Shown here in pieces: positions 1 to 9,095 of a stretch of 64,000 nucleotides of DNA (position 1 is its first letter; each line of letters opens with the position of its first letter). Origin of the DNA: Alkalihalobacillus sp047302405 (lineage in GTDB: Bacteria > Bacillota > Bacilli > Bacillales > Bacillaceae_D); assembly GCF_047302405.1 (NCBI RefSeq), contig NZ_CP154853.1, forward strand, positions 3,968,001-4,032,000, given 5' to 3'. The notes beneath the pieces are model-generated. The model was not told where the DNA came from. It saw only the letters and a list, made by a program, of their open reading frames with translations, and did not search any database. The translations under genes and the position numbers were made by a program.

Positions 1-1012
1 GAACTTCATCCAAATCAGCTTTTTTCATATACTGATTATTCATCCAAGCTAATTTATCTGTATCAAAGACGGCTGGTGATTTCAAGACACGCTCTAGGCT
101 AAATTGCTTCTCAAGATCTTCTAATGAGAAAATTTCTTCTTCACCAACTGGAGACCAGCCAAGTAAAGCAAGGAAATTAACGATCGCATCTGGACGATAC
201 CCAAGGTCTTTATATTGTTCAACAAATTGAATAATTGACTCATCACGTTTACTCATTTTTTGTCTATCAGCATTTAGAATTAAGGAAGCATGGGCAAAGG
301 TTGGGGCTTCCCAGCCTAACGCTTCATACAATAATACTTGGCGTGGTGTATTCGATAAATGTTCTTCTCCACGAATGACATGGGTAATTTTCATCAAATA
401 ATCATCGATAACAACCGCAAAATTATACATTGGTACGCCATCTTTACGGGCAATAACAAAATCACCAATTCCGTCTGATTCAAAGGAAACGTCACCACGA
501 ACGGCATCTTCAATTTTAATCACTTTTCCTTCAGGAACACGGAAACGAATGACTGGTTTTAACCCTTTCTCTTCATAAGCTTTTCTTTGTTCGTCGGTTA
601 AATCACGATCGCGTCCGCTGTATTTTGGCGTTTCACCTTTAGCAAGCTGTGCTTCGCGCTCTGCTTGTAATTCCTCTTCCGTCATATAACAGTAATAAGC
701 ATTGCCTTTAGCAAGTAATTTTTCTAAATACTCTTGATAAATGTCCGTACGCTCCATGCTTCGATAAGGACCATAAGGGCCCCCTACATCAATGCTCTCA
801 TCCCAATGAATACCAAGCCACTTTAAGCTCTCCAATAACTTCTCCGTCGCACTATCCACATTTCTTGCTTGATCGGTATCTTCAATTCTTAAAATGAATT
901 GTCCACCTTGATTTTTCGCATATAAATAGTTAAATAGGGCTGAGCGTGCACCACCAATATGTAAATGCCCAGTCGGACTTGGGGCAAAACGTACGCGAAT
1001 ATCTTTTGTCAT
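1..1012 (-). CDS. gltX: Glutamyl-tRNA synthetase, 3' end outside the window
   Basis: Class I aminoacyl-tRNA synthetase that charges tRNA-Glu; in Bacillus it also misacylates tRNA-Gln for later amidation. The reading frame opens at an ATG at 1012 and runs off the left edge, so about 337 of the roughly 485 residues usual for the family are present. Visible motifs are the HIGH-type signature HLHIGG near residue 16 and KMSKR near residue 252, both part of the ATP-binding catalytic fold. A GGAGAG ribosome site lies a few bases upstream of the ATG. The gene follows ispD-ispF as in B. subtilis. Family identity is certain; only the C-terminal anticodon-binding part is missing. Confidence 0.96.
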   Translation of the reverse strand, partial: MTKDIRVRFAPSPTGHLHIGGARSALFNYLYAKNQGGQFILRIEDTDQARNVDSATEKLLESLKWLGIHWDESIDVGGPYGPYRSMERTDIYQEYLEKLLAKGNAYYCYMTEEELQAEREAQLAKGETPKYSGRDRDLTDEQRKAYEEKGLKPVIRFRVPEGKVIKIEDAVRGDVSFESDGIGDFVIARKDGVPMYNFAVVIDDYLMKITHVIRGEEHLSNTPRQVLLYEALGWEAPTFAHASLILNADRQKMSKRDESIIQFVEQYKDLGYRPDAIVNFLALLGWSPVGEEEIFSLEDLEKQFSLERVLKSPAVFDTDKLAWMNNQYMKKADLDEV

Positions 1013-1112
1013 CTTTCTACACTCTCCGTTTCTAATTATATGAGCAACATGTACTCATTTTACTTTTCTTATTTTAGCACCAACTAAAGGGCAATCGTCA
1101 AGTGTCGATCTT

Positions 1113-1200
1113 TCTTTAGAGGCGGCTGAAAAACAGTCGACACTTTAGCTTACTCCTCAAGCTGCATACCCTACGCGTTCCGCGGAGCGCAACCGAAGCG
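1113..1200 (-). repeat. GC-rich interspersed repeat, copy A
   Basis: Read on the minus strand, this ispF-gltX spacer contains CCGCGGAACGCGTAGGG (core at 1174-1185 and just below), followed by a TATGCAGCTTGAGGAGTAAGC-like stretch. The same core occurs at 33026-33037, at 50989-51000 (interrupted by an IS) and, degenerate, at 51114. No coding potential is evident. It is an intergenic repeat family of unknown function. Confidence 0.65.
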
Positions 1201-1248
1201 AAGCATTGGATAACATCTTTCTTCCTTACCCTTTTAGCACTAACTATT

Positions 1249-1731
1249 TTACCCTTGTTTTGCTTGTAATAAAATGACGGCTTGTGAAGCAATTCCTTCA
1301 CCACGGCCTGTAAACCCAAGTTTTTCTGTCGTTGTCGCCTTTACATTGATTTGCGAAACACCGGCCTCCAGTAGTTCAGCGATTCGATGTCTCATTGACT
1401 CAATGTGAGGAGCCATCTTTGGTCGTTGAGCAATAATCGTACAATCTAAATTGCCTAGCTCATACCCTTTTTCCTTCACGATTTGCCATACATCGATTAA
1501 TAACTTCGCTGAATCGGCATCTTTAAATTCTGCTGATGTATCTGGGAAATGTTTGCCGATGTCACCTTCCCCAATCGCCCCAAGTGCAGCATCCGCAATT
1601 GTATGTAGTAAAACATCAGCATCTGAATGCCCTAATAAACCTAGTTCATAAGGAATCGTAATCCCACCTATAATAAGTGGTCTATCTTCTACTAATTGAT
1701 GTACATCAAAACCTTGCCCTATTCTAAACAT
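1249..1731 (-). CDS. ispF: 2-C-methyl-D-erythritol 2,4-cyclodiphosphate synthase
   Basis: Fifth step of the MEP isoprenoid pathway: it cyclises CDP-methylerythritol 2-phosphate to MEcPP with release of CMP. The protein begins FRIGQGFDVHQL, which supplies the zinc-ligand Asp and His. A second His is in LLGHSDADVLLH, and the C-terminal KATTTEKLGFTGRGEG is a family hallmark. I place the start at the ATG at 1731, giving about 160 residues, rather than at the in-frame ATG six bases upstream. The ribosome site GTGAGG sits seven bases before the former and almost touches the latter. The start overlaps the end of ispD by eight bases, so the two are probably translationally coupled. Confidence 0.95.
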   Translation of the reverse strand: MFRIGQGFDVHQLVEDRPLIIGGITIPYELGLLGHSDADVLLHTIADAALGAIGEGDIGKHFPDTSAEFKDADSAKLLIDVWQIVKEKGYELGNLDCTIIAQRPKMAPHIESMRHRIAELLEAGVSQINVKATTTEKLGFTGRGEGIASQAVILLQAKQG

Positions 1732-2419
1732 CTTCATTCCTCACTTCCATTCCAATGATTGCTTCAGCAAATAATAGATCTTCTTGTGTCGTAATTTTTA
1801 TATTAAAATAGTCACCTTCCACAATTGTTACTGGCTTGCCATACCATTCAACAAGACTCGCATCATCCGTTCCTAACTTCTTTTCTATAAATGCCTTGTT
1901 GTGGGCTTGTTTGATTAAATCAACTTGAAAAGCTTGTGGTGTTTGGACAGACCATAACTCTGAACGTTCGAGTGTGTCTACTACTTGTTGATTTTCGACT
2001 TTTTTAATCGTATCTTTTACTGGAACAGCTACAATCGCCGCCCCATCCTTTGCGGCCGTTTCGACTAATTCATGAATAACGGTTCGCTTCACAAATGGCC
2101 TTGCCCCATCATGGATTAAAACCATTTTCCCATCTTCAATCTCATCTAATCCACATTTTACACTATCTTGCCGCTCTGCCCCACCAGGAATAATCTTTTT
2201 TGTTTTTTCGTAACAATCCCCATCAATTAAATCGGCTAGAAGCTCTACTTCACCCTGATGAGCGACCAAAACGACTTCATCACACCATGGATCTTCTTCA
2301 AAAAGCGTCAACGTATGTAACAAAAGTGGACGATTTTGCAGTTCAATTAATAACTTATTCTTTCCTGCTTTCATCCGTTTCCCCTGACCAGCTGCCAAAA
2401 GAATGAGACTATACCTCAT
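1724..2419 (-). CDS. ispD: 2-C-methyl-D-erythritol 4-phosphate cytidylyltransferase
   Basis: Third step of the MEP pathway: it transfers CMP from CTP to methylerythritol 4-phosphate. The 231-residue length fits the family. The N-terminus LLAAGQGKRM (about residues 8-17) is the nucleotide-binding loop, followed by the KNK lysine. VLIHDGARPFV near residue 105 is the second conserved block. It lies directly upstream of ispF with an eight-base overlap and downstream of yacL, the same order as in B. subtilis. No promoter of its own was resolved in the short spacer above it, which instead holds a terminator. Confidence 0.95.
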   Translation of the reverse strand: MRYSLILLAAGQGKRMKAGKNKLLIELQNRPLLLHTLTLFEEDPWCDEVVLVAHQGEVELLADLIDGDCYEKTKKIIPGGAERQDSVKCGLDEIEDGKMVLIHDGARPFVKRTVIHELVETAAKDGAAIVAVPVKDTIKKVENQQVVDTLERSELWSVQTPQAFQVDLIKQAHNKAFIEKKLGTDDASLVEWYGKPVTIVEGDYFNIKITTQEDLLFAEAIIGMEVRNEDV

Positions 2420-2581
2420 TACATTCTCTCCATTTCACATTTTCTTGCTCTTATTTTAGCATGATTACGAAAAAATTGATTTAATAAACCTTACTTGCTA
2501 AAAATGGCTCGTAACAATAACCTGCAGCCTCCAAATATTCACTTGTTTGACGAACGTAATCATTATCCAATAAAAACCATC

Positions 2582-2625
2582 AAAAAAAGTAGATGAAAAA
2601 GCACACTGGGCTTCTCACCTACTTT
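2582..2625 (-). terminator. Rho-independent terminator after yacL
   Basis: On the minus strand an AAAGTAG(G)TGA stem pairs with TCATCTACTTT and is followed by a run of T. It lies 45 bases past the yacL stop and would end the radA-disA-yacL transcript before ispD. Confidence 0.7.
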
Positions 2626-2669
2626 ATTATAAGACTTATCTTGTTAGCCCTACTCTATTGTGACTCTTT

Positions 2670-3746
2670 TTATAGAGCTTTTTCCAATACTTTAGGCTTA
2701 GCAAAAATCATACGACCCGCACTCGTTTGTAAAACGCTCGTCACGATTACATCGATATGTTTACTAATAAAGTCTCTTCCGCCTTCTACAACAATCATCG
2801 TTCCATCATCTAAATAAGCAACACCTTGATGATGCTCTTTTCCGTCTTTAATGACTTGAACATTTAACTCTTCTCCAGGAAGAACAACTGGCTTAACAGC
2901 ATTTGCTAAATCATTTATATTTAGCACTGATACACCTTGAAGCTCACACACTTTATTTAAGTTAAAGTCGTTTGTCACTACAATACCCGAAGTGATCTTC
3001 GCTAATTTCACTAACTTGCTATCCACTTCATGAATCTCTTCAAAATCCCCTTCATAAATTTCAACATTGATAGGGAGTTCTTTTTGAATTTTATTTAATA
3101 TATCTAAACCTCTACGACCTCGATTGCGTTTTAAAACATCAGAAGAATCAGCGATATGTTGTAATTCTTCTAGAACAAAACCAGGAATCACTAAAGTGCC
3201 CTCTAGAAAACGAGTTTTGCAAATATCGGCAATACGTCCATCGATAATGACACTGGTATCCAATATTTTAAGATCAGAGTCTGTCTTCGTATCATCTTTT
3301 TTCTTATCTTTACCTAGCTGCTTTGTCACCGTAAAAACTTGAACAAGTTCATCACGTTTTTTAAAGCCAATTTGGAACCCAAGATACCCTAACAAAAGCG
3401 TTAGAAAGATTGGAAGTATCGTGCTAATTACAGGGATTTCCACTGCATTTAATGGAATAAGAAATGCCACAATAAGTCCAATAATTAACCCCATCGTACC
3501 AAAAAGAACGTCTGTTACAGGTGCTTTAACAATTGCTTCTTCAAGAACTTTAATAAACCCAACAAAATGATCGGCTAACCATAAACTAATTATAAATAAT
3601 AGCAATGCACCAATGACGACGCCTACGTATGGGGATGCCACCCAACCAGAACCTAAATCCAATAATTGAATAACTTCAGGGATATAGATAAAACCTAACG
3701 TTCCACCAACTAATATAAAACATAATTGAATTATCCTTCTCAACAC
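2670..3746 (-). CDS. yacL: Membrane-anchored PIN/TRAM domain protein YacL
   Basis: The 358 residues contain about four hydrophobic membrane segments within the first 125 residues. A PIN nuclease-like domain follows, opening with LDTSVIIDGRI (acidic metal ligand) around residue 165 and including KLAKITSGIVVTNDFN. A TRAM-type domain ends the protein (VAYLDDGTMIVVEGGRDFI). PIN domains are usually RNases and TRAM domains bind RNA. The cellular role of YacL proteins is not settled, so RNase activity at the membrane is inference. Its position between disA and ispD is conserved in Bacillus. Confidence 0.9.
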   Translation of the reverse strand: MLRRIIQLCFILVGGTLGFIYIPEVIQLLDLGSGWVASPYVGVVIGALLLFIISLWLADHFVGFIKVLEEAIVKAPVTDVLFGTMGLIIGLIVAFLIPLNAVEIPVISTILPIFLTLLLGYLGFQIGFKKRDELVQVFTVTKQLGKDKKKDDTKTDSDLKILDTSVIIDGRIADICKTRFLEGTLVIPGFVLEELQHIADSSDVLKRNRGRRGLDILNKIQKELPINVEIYEGDFEEIHEVDSKLVKLAKITSGIVVTNDFNLNKVCELQGVSVLNINDLANAVKPVVLPGEELNVQVIKDGKEHHQGVAYLDDGTMIVVEGGRDFISKHIDVIVTSVLQTSAGRMIFAKPKVLEKAL

Positions 3747-3889
3747 TTCTTTTTCACCTCCTTGTAACTATTATAGACAAGTTTCATAAATCAAAACCTA
3801 GCAAACTGCATTTCACATAAAATTCCATCTTTATCGGCATTTTTTCTTGAAAAGGACATCATTTTTAAGGAAATCACGCCACTTCAATA

Positions 3890-4963
3890 TTAGATATGGC
3901 GGTCAACGAACAACTGTTCTTGAATGCGATTTAAGCCATTTTTAATCATTTTAGCCCTTGCTTCCCCAATTCCTTCTACTTCATCTAATTCATCAATACT
4001 TGCAAACATAATATTAGCCAAATCGCCGTATTTATCGATCAAATTTTCAATAATGAGTGTAGGCAAGCGCGGAATTCGATGGAGAATTCGATAACCTCTT
4101 GGCATAACAGATTGCTCTTGCACATTAGCCATTCGACTATAACCCAATGTTTTGACAATCTCGTTATCGTCTAGTAACTCGGGTGATTCGACTTTCGTTA
4201 ATTCACGCAACGTGTCATAGACATCCGTTTTCTTTTCTTTCACATAATCCTTTAATAAGTAAATAGCCTCTTTTTCAATATTTGATACTAACTCATTTAA
4301 CTGCATCGTAATAAGGCGACCTTCATCCCCTAATTCATTCACATAATTAATAATTTCACGTTTGATTCTCAAAACCATTTGAACACGATGGATCACTTGA
4401 ATCACTTCTTGAAATGTGACAAGTTGTTCAAATTCTAGAGCCCCTAAATTTGTAATGCCTTGATCTAAAACAACTTTATATTTCTCAAGTGTTTGTACTG
4501 CTTGATTTGCTTTCGTTAAAATCACACCAATATCCTTTAAAGAATAACGGTTTTCACCTTGATACAACGTAATAACATTTCGTCTTTGCGAAATTGAAAT
4601 CACTAAATTCCCTGTTTGTTTAGCGACACGCTCTGCTGTTCGGTGGCGAATCCCAGTTTCATTCGATTCAATTCCGTTGTTTGGAACAAGCTGTGTATTA
4701 GCATATAAAATTCTCGTCCCATCCTCATTTAATATGATGGCTCCATCCATTTTAGCTAATTCATACAAATAAGCAGGTGAGAAGTCACAATTGATAAAAA
4801 AACCACCATCCACAATATTCATCATTTCGTTGTTATAACCAAGAACAATTAGACCTCCTGTGTTCGCCCTTAACACATTATCAATTCCTGCTCTTAACGC
4901 CGTCCCTGGTGCAACAAGTCTTAAGACACCTTGAATAAAATCTCCCTTCTTGCGCTCATCCAT
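3890..4963 (-). CDS. disA: Diadenylate cyclase / DNA integrity scanning protein DisA
   Basis: Makes the second messenger c-di-AMP from two ATP and scans DNA for branched structures before sporulation proceeds. The N-terminal DAC domain carries the catalytic DGA (residues 73-75) and RHR (residues 106-108) motifs. A helical spine follows, and a C-terminal helix-hairpin-helix DNA-binding region includes ELDEVEGIGEARAKMI. The 357 residues match the family. It starts seven bases after radA ends, so it is co-transcribed with radA, whose product is reported to interact with DisA in B. subtilis. Confidence 0.97.
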   Translation of the reverse strand: MDERKKGDFIQGVLRLVAPGTALRAGIDNVLRANTGGLIVLGYNNEMMNIVDGGFFINCDFSPAYLYELAKMDGAIILNEDGTRILYANTQLVPNNGIESNETGIRHRTAERVAKQTGNLVISISQRRNVITLYQGENRYSLKDIGVILTKANQAVQTLEKYKVVLDQGITNLGALEFEQLVTFQEVIQVIHRVQMVLRIKREIINYVNELGDEGRLITMQLNELVSNIEKEAIYLLKDYVKEKKTDVYDTLRELTKVESPELLDDNEIVKTLGYSRMANVQEQSVMPRGYRILHRIPRLPTLIIENLIDKYGDLANIMFASIDELDEVEGIGEARAKMIKNGLNRIQEQLFVDRHI

Positions 4964-4970
4964 TCTCCAA

Positions 4971-6347
4971 TTACCCTCCTAACACTGCATCCAATGCTTC
5001 TTCTAATGTTGAAACTCCAATCACTTTGATACCTTTTGGAACACTCCATCCACCGATATTTTTTTCTGGGATGATCGCTCGTTTAAAACCTAATTTGGCC
5101 GCTTCATTCACTCGTTGTTCAATCCTCGAAACCCTTCTTATCTCACCCGTTAGCCCTATCTCGCCAATGGCAACATCCATAGGATTTGTGACTTGATTAC
5201 GGAAACTAGACGCAATGCTAATTGCTACCGCTAAATCAATGGCCGGCTCATCTAACCTGACCCCACCAGCAACATTTAAATAGGCATCCTGATTTTGTAA
5301 TAATAACCCAACTCTTTTTTCTAACACAGCCATTAATAAAGAAACACGATTATGGTCAATTCCTGTTGCCATCCTTCTTGGATTCCCAAAGCTTGTCGGG
5401 CTTATTAAAGCCTGTAACTCGACTAACACAGGACGTGTACCTTCCATCGATGCAACGACAATTGAGCCTGCTACCCCTTGGGAACGTTCTTCAAGAAAGA
5501 TTTCAGAAGGGTTTAACACTTCCTCTAAACCGAGCTCCTTCATTTCAAAAATGCCCATCTCATTCGTCGAACCGAAACGATTTTTGACTGCTCTTAAAAT
5601 TCGATACGTATGGTGTCGCTCCCCTTCGAAATAGAGCACGGAATCCACCATATGTTCTAACAACTTCGGACCCGCAATTGAACCTTGTTTCGTAACATGA
5701 CCGACAATAAAAATAGAAATGCCTCTTGTTTTAGCAATTTTCATAAATGCGGCTGTACATTCTCGAACTTGGGCTACACTTCCCGGGGCTGAAGCAATTT
5801 CCTCTTGATAAACCGTTTGAATCGAGTCAATGACGACTAAAACTGGATTCACCTCATCAATGGCTTTTTCAATAAAACTAATATCAGTCTCTGCTAATAC
5901 ATATAATTCTGCTGTGCTAAGATTCAATCTGTCAGCCCTAAGCTTCGTTTGCTTGACCGACTCCTCACCCGATATATATAAAACCCTCTGATTATGTTCG
6001 GCTAATTTTGATGAAAGCTGTAAAAGGAGGGTTGACTTACCAATACCCGGGTCTCCCCCAACTAAAACAAGTGAACCAGGAACGACTCCTCCTCCTAGAA
6101 CTCGATTTAGTTCCACCATCGTCGTATTAATTCTAGGTTCCTTTTCACTTTCAACTTTGGTAATTGATTGTGGTTTTGCCGTTCCTAGATTGGCCGACGT
6201 TACATAGCTTCTACTAGAGGGCTTTGCCGTTTGGTCAAACTCTTCCACCATCGTATTCCAACCTTGGCAACCAGGACATTTCCCCATCCATTTTGCCGAT
6301 TCATACCCACATTCTTGACAAACAAATTTAGTTTTCTTCTTTGCCAC
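4971..6347 (-). CDS. radA: DNA repair / branch-migration ATPase RadA (Sms)
   Basis: RecA-like helicase that processes recombination intermediates. A four-cysteine zinc finger (C10, C13, C24, C27) is followed by a RecA-type ATPase core with Walker A GGDPGIGKST at about residues 97-106. The RadA-specific KNRFG motif is at 255-259, and a Lon-protease-like C-terminal domain includes AGGVRLDEPAIDLAVA. The length of 458 residues is normal. It is the first gene of a radA-disA-yacL unit and is separated from clpC by a terminator, although the two are often co-transcribed in Bacillus. Confidence 0.97.
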   Translation of the reverse strand: MAKKKTKFVCQECGYESAKWMGKCPGCQGWNTMVEEFDQTAKPSSRSYVTSANLGTAKPQSITKVESEKEPRINTTMVELNRVLGGGVVPGSLVLVGGDPGIGKSTLLLQLSSKLAEHNQRVLYISGEESVKQTKLRADRLNLSTAELYVLAETDISFIEKAIDEVNPVLVVIDSIQTVYQEEIASAPGSVAQVRECTAAFMKIAKTRGISIFIVGHVTKQGSIAGPKLLEHMVDSVLYFEGERHHTYRILRAVKNRFGSTNEMGIFEMKELGLEEVLNPSEIFLEERSQGVAGSIVVASMEGTRPVLVELQALISPTSFGNPRRMATGIDHNRVSLLMAVLEKRVGLLLQNQDAYLNVAGGVRLDEPAIDLAVAISIASSFRNQVTNPMDVAIGEIGLTGEIRRVSRIEQRVNEAAKLGFKRAIIPEKNIGGWSVPKGIKVIGVSTLEEALDAVLGG

Positions 6348-6485
6348 TTAATCAACCTACTTCCTTGCACATTACTTGCCTTTATTGTAGCAAAGATTTT
6401 TATAAAAAAGTTCAATATATAACTCTTTTTACATATGATGTTACTTTTTAACGAATATCATGTATGACACCTTTTAGTCTATGGC

Positions 6486-6520
6486 AAAAAGCCAGGAGAT
6501 TATGACAGCCCCTGGCTTTT
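6486..6520 (-). terminator. Terminator between clpC and radA
   Basis: AAAAGCCAGG (6487-6496) pairs perfectly with CCTGGCTTTT (6511-6520), and T-rich flanks lie on both sides. On the minus strand it ends or attenuates the ctsR-clpC transcript before radA. Confidence 0.8.
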
Positions 6521-6635
6521 ATTATAACTTTTGTACATCTTTAGGTGAGTGAACACTAGGGCTATTATTCTTTCACTGATGCACACTTATCATTCACTGA
6601 ACCAATCGACTTTTTCGACTCCACCTATTTACTTG

Positions 6636-9077
6636 TTAAACCTTTGCGTCCTCTTTTGTGACAACGTATAAGGCATCATCCTTCACATCAATTACCGCTT
6701 TTTGCCCTTTAGAAATCGTTCCTTTTAGAAGCTCTTCTGAAAGACGATCTTCCACTTGTTTTTGTAAGGCACGACGTAATGGACGGGCCCCGTACTCTGG
6801 GTCATAGCCAATATCGGTAATTTTATCTAATGCTTTTTCCGTTAATTCTAATTCAATGCCTTGTTCATAAAGACGTTTCTTTAATTGTTCGGCCATTAAA
6901 TTTGTAATTTCACGGACATGTTTTTTCTCTAATGAGTGGAAAACAATAATTTCGTCGATACGGTTCAAAAATTCTGGACGGAAGCTACGTTTTAATTCAC
7001 CCATTACTTTATCTTTCATATCCTTATACTCTTGACCTTCACTTTCAATCGCAAAGCCAAGGTATTTATTACGTTTTAAAGCACTTGCTCCAACGTTTGA
7101 AGTCATAATAATCGCTGTGTTTCTAAAATCAACTGTACGACCTTTTGAATCCGTTAAACGTCCATCCTCAAGTACTTGCAACAAGATGTTGAATACTTCA
7201 GGGTGGGCTTTTTCAATTTCATCTAACAAGATAACCGAATAAGGCTTACGACGAACCTTCTCCGTTAATTGGCCACCTTCCTCATGACCTACATATCCAG
7301 GAGGAGAACCAACCAAACGACTTGTCGCATGTTTTTCCATATACTCAGACATATCAATTCGAATGACAGAATCCTCATCACCAAACAGTGTTTCAGCAAC
7401 GGCACGGGCTAATTCGGTTTTTCCGACTCCTGTTGGCCCTAAGAAAATAAAGGAACCAATCGGTCGTTTTGGATCTTTAAGCCCGGCTCTCGCACGGCGT
7501 ACGGCTTTTGAAATAGAAACAACTGCTTCTTCTTGCCCAACCACACGACCATGAAGAATTTCTTCCATTCGTAGTAAGCGCTCCGTTTCTTCCTCAGCTA
7601 ATTTCGAAACAGGTACTCCTGTCCAGCTCGCTACAACTTGTGCGATATCATCGACAACTACTTCTGTATTTTCTTGGCCTTGCTTTTTCTTCCATTCATT
7701 TTTCATTTCATCGACTTCTTCTCGTAAACGTTGCTCAGAATCTCTTAATGAAGCAGCCTTCTCAAACTCTTGGCTTTGAACCGCAGCATCTTTTTCTTTA
7801 CGAGTCTCTTCTAATCTTTGCTCTAACTCTTTTAAGTTAGGTGGTGCTGTATAAGAACGTAAACGCACTTTCGATGCCGCTTCGTCAATTAAATCAATCG
7901 CTTTATCTGGTAAAAAACGATCCGTAATATAACGATCTGATAGTTTTACAGCTTCAGAAATCGCATCATCTGTAATCGTCACACGATGGTGGGCCTCATA
8001 ACGGTCCCTCAATCCGGTTAAAATTTGAATCGATTCTTCCAGAGTTGGTTCATTTACTTGAATTGGTTGGAAACGGCGCTCAAGAGCCGCATCCTTTTCA
8101 ATATATTTACGATACTCATCTAAAGTCGTGGCCCCAATACATTGTAATTCTCCACGGGCTAAAGAAGGTTTTAAAATATTGGAAGCATCAATCGCTCCTT
8201 CTGCCCCACCAGCCCCGATTAATGTATGAAGCTCATCAATGAATAAAATGACATTGCCTGCTTGGCGAATTTCATCCATGACTTTTTTCAAACGGTCTTC
8301 AAACTCACCACGGTATTTTGTTCCCGCCACAACCGTACCCATATCAAGAGTCATTACTCGTTTATTTCGTAGCGTCTCAGGTACTTCATTGGCAATAATC
8401 GATTGAGCTAACCCTTCTGCAATCGCCGTTTTACCGACACCTGGCTCCCCAATTAAAACGGGGTTGTTTTTGGTACGGCGGCTCAGAACTTGAATCACTC
8501 GCTCAATTTCTTTGCTACGACCGATAACAGGGTCTAATGCGTCTTCTCGTGCAATCGCCGTTAAATCACGGGCTAAACTGTCTAAAGTAGGCGTGCTTGC
8601 ATGACTTGCTGCCCCACTTTGCTGAGAGGAGCTCCCTACTTCGTTACTACCTAATAGCTGTAGTACTTGCTGACGGGCTTTATTTAAGCTCACTCCTAAA
8701 TTATTTAAAACTCGCGCTGCTACCCCTTCGCCTTCACGGATTAACCCTAATAAGATATGCTCCGTGCCAACATAGGAATGACCAAGCTTACGAGCTTCAT
8801 CCATCGATAATTCAATTACTTTTTTCGCACGAGGTGTATAATGTATCGTTTTGGACCCTTCTTGGCCTTTGCCAATTAAAGTCTCAACTTCTTTTTGGAT
8901 TTTTTCAGAACCTAACCCTAAAGCTTGTAAGGCCTTTGCCGCAATTCCTTCTCCCTCACGAATTAATCCAAGAAGAATATGCTCTGTGCCAATATTATTG
9001 TGCCCTAAGCGAATCGCTTCTTCTTGTGCCAATGCTAATACTTTCTGTGCTCGCTCTGTAAAACGTCCAAACATCAT
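6636..9077 (-). CDS. clpC: AAA+ ATPase ClpC, Hsp100 unfoldase
   Basis: Class III heat-shock unfoldase that feeds substrates, including proteins phosphorylated on arginine by McsB, to the ClpP protease. The two Clp N-terminal repeats are at about residues 3-145. The first AAA domain has Walker A GEPGVGKT at 210-217, the linker carries a UVR-like coiled coil (EFEKAASLRDSEQRL), and the second AAA domain has GPTGVGKTELA and LLDEIEKAH. The 813-residue length is standard. A GGAGGTG ribosome site precedes the ATGATG start by seven bases. It is the last gene of the ctsR operon. Confidence 0.98.
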   Translation of the reverse strand: MMFGRFTERAQKVLALAQEEAIRLGHNNIGTEHILLGLIREGEGIAAKALQALGLGSEKIQKEVETLIGKGQEGSKTIHYTPRAKKVIELSMDEARKLGHSYVGTEHILLGLIREGEGVAARVLNNLGVSLNKARQQVLQLLGSNEVGSSSQQSGAASHASTPTLDSLARDLTAIAREDALDPVIGRSKEIERVIQVLSRRTKNNPVLIGEPGVGKTAIAEGLAQSIIANEVPETLRNKRVMTLDMGTVVAGTKYRGEFEDRLKKVMDEIRQAGNVILFIDELHTLIGAGGAEGAIDASNILKPSLARGELQCIGATTLDEYRKYIEKDAALERRFQPIQVNEPTLEESIQILTGLRDRYEAHHRVTITDDAISEAVKLSDRYITDRFLPDKAIDLIDEAASKVRLRSYTAPPNLKELEQRLEETRKEKDAAVQSQEFEKAASLRDSEQRLREEVDEMKNEWKKKQGQENTEVVVDDIAQVVASWTGVPVSKLAEEETERLLRMEEILHGRVVGQEEAVVSISKAVRRARAGLKDPKRPIGSFIFLGPTGVGKTELARAVAETLFGDEDSVIRIDMSEYMEKHATSRLVGSPPGYVGHEEGGQLTEKVRRKPYSVILLDEIEKAHPEVFNILLQVLEDGRLTDSKGRTVDFRNTAIIMTSNVGASALKRNKYLGFAIESEGQEYKDMKDKVMGELKRSFRPEFLNRIDEIIVFHSLEKKHVREITNLMAEQLKKRLYEQGIELELTEKALDKITDIGYDPEYGARPLRRALQKQVEDRLSEELLKGTISKGQKAVIDVKDDALYVVTKEDAKV

Positions 9078-9095
9078 TGACGTCCACCTCCATCA

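Noticed and set aside
1116..1319. A 67-codon minus-strand frame between gltX and ispF
   Set aside because: It runs through the interspersed repeat and into ispF out of frame, with no ribosome site or family resemblance.
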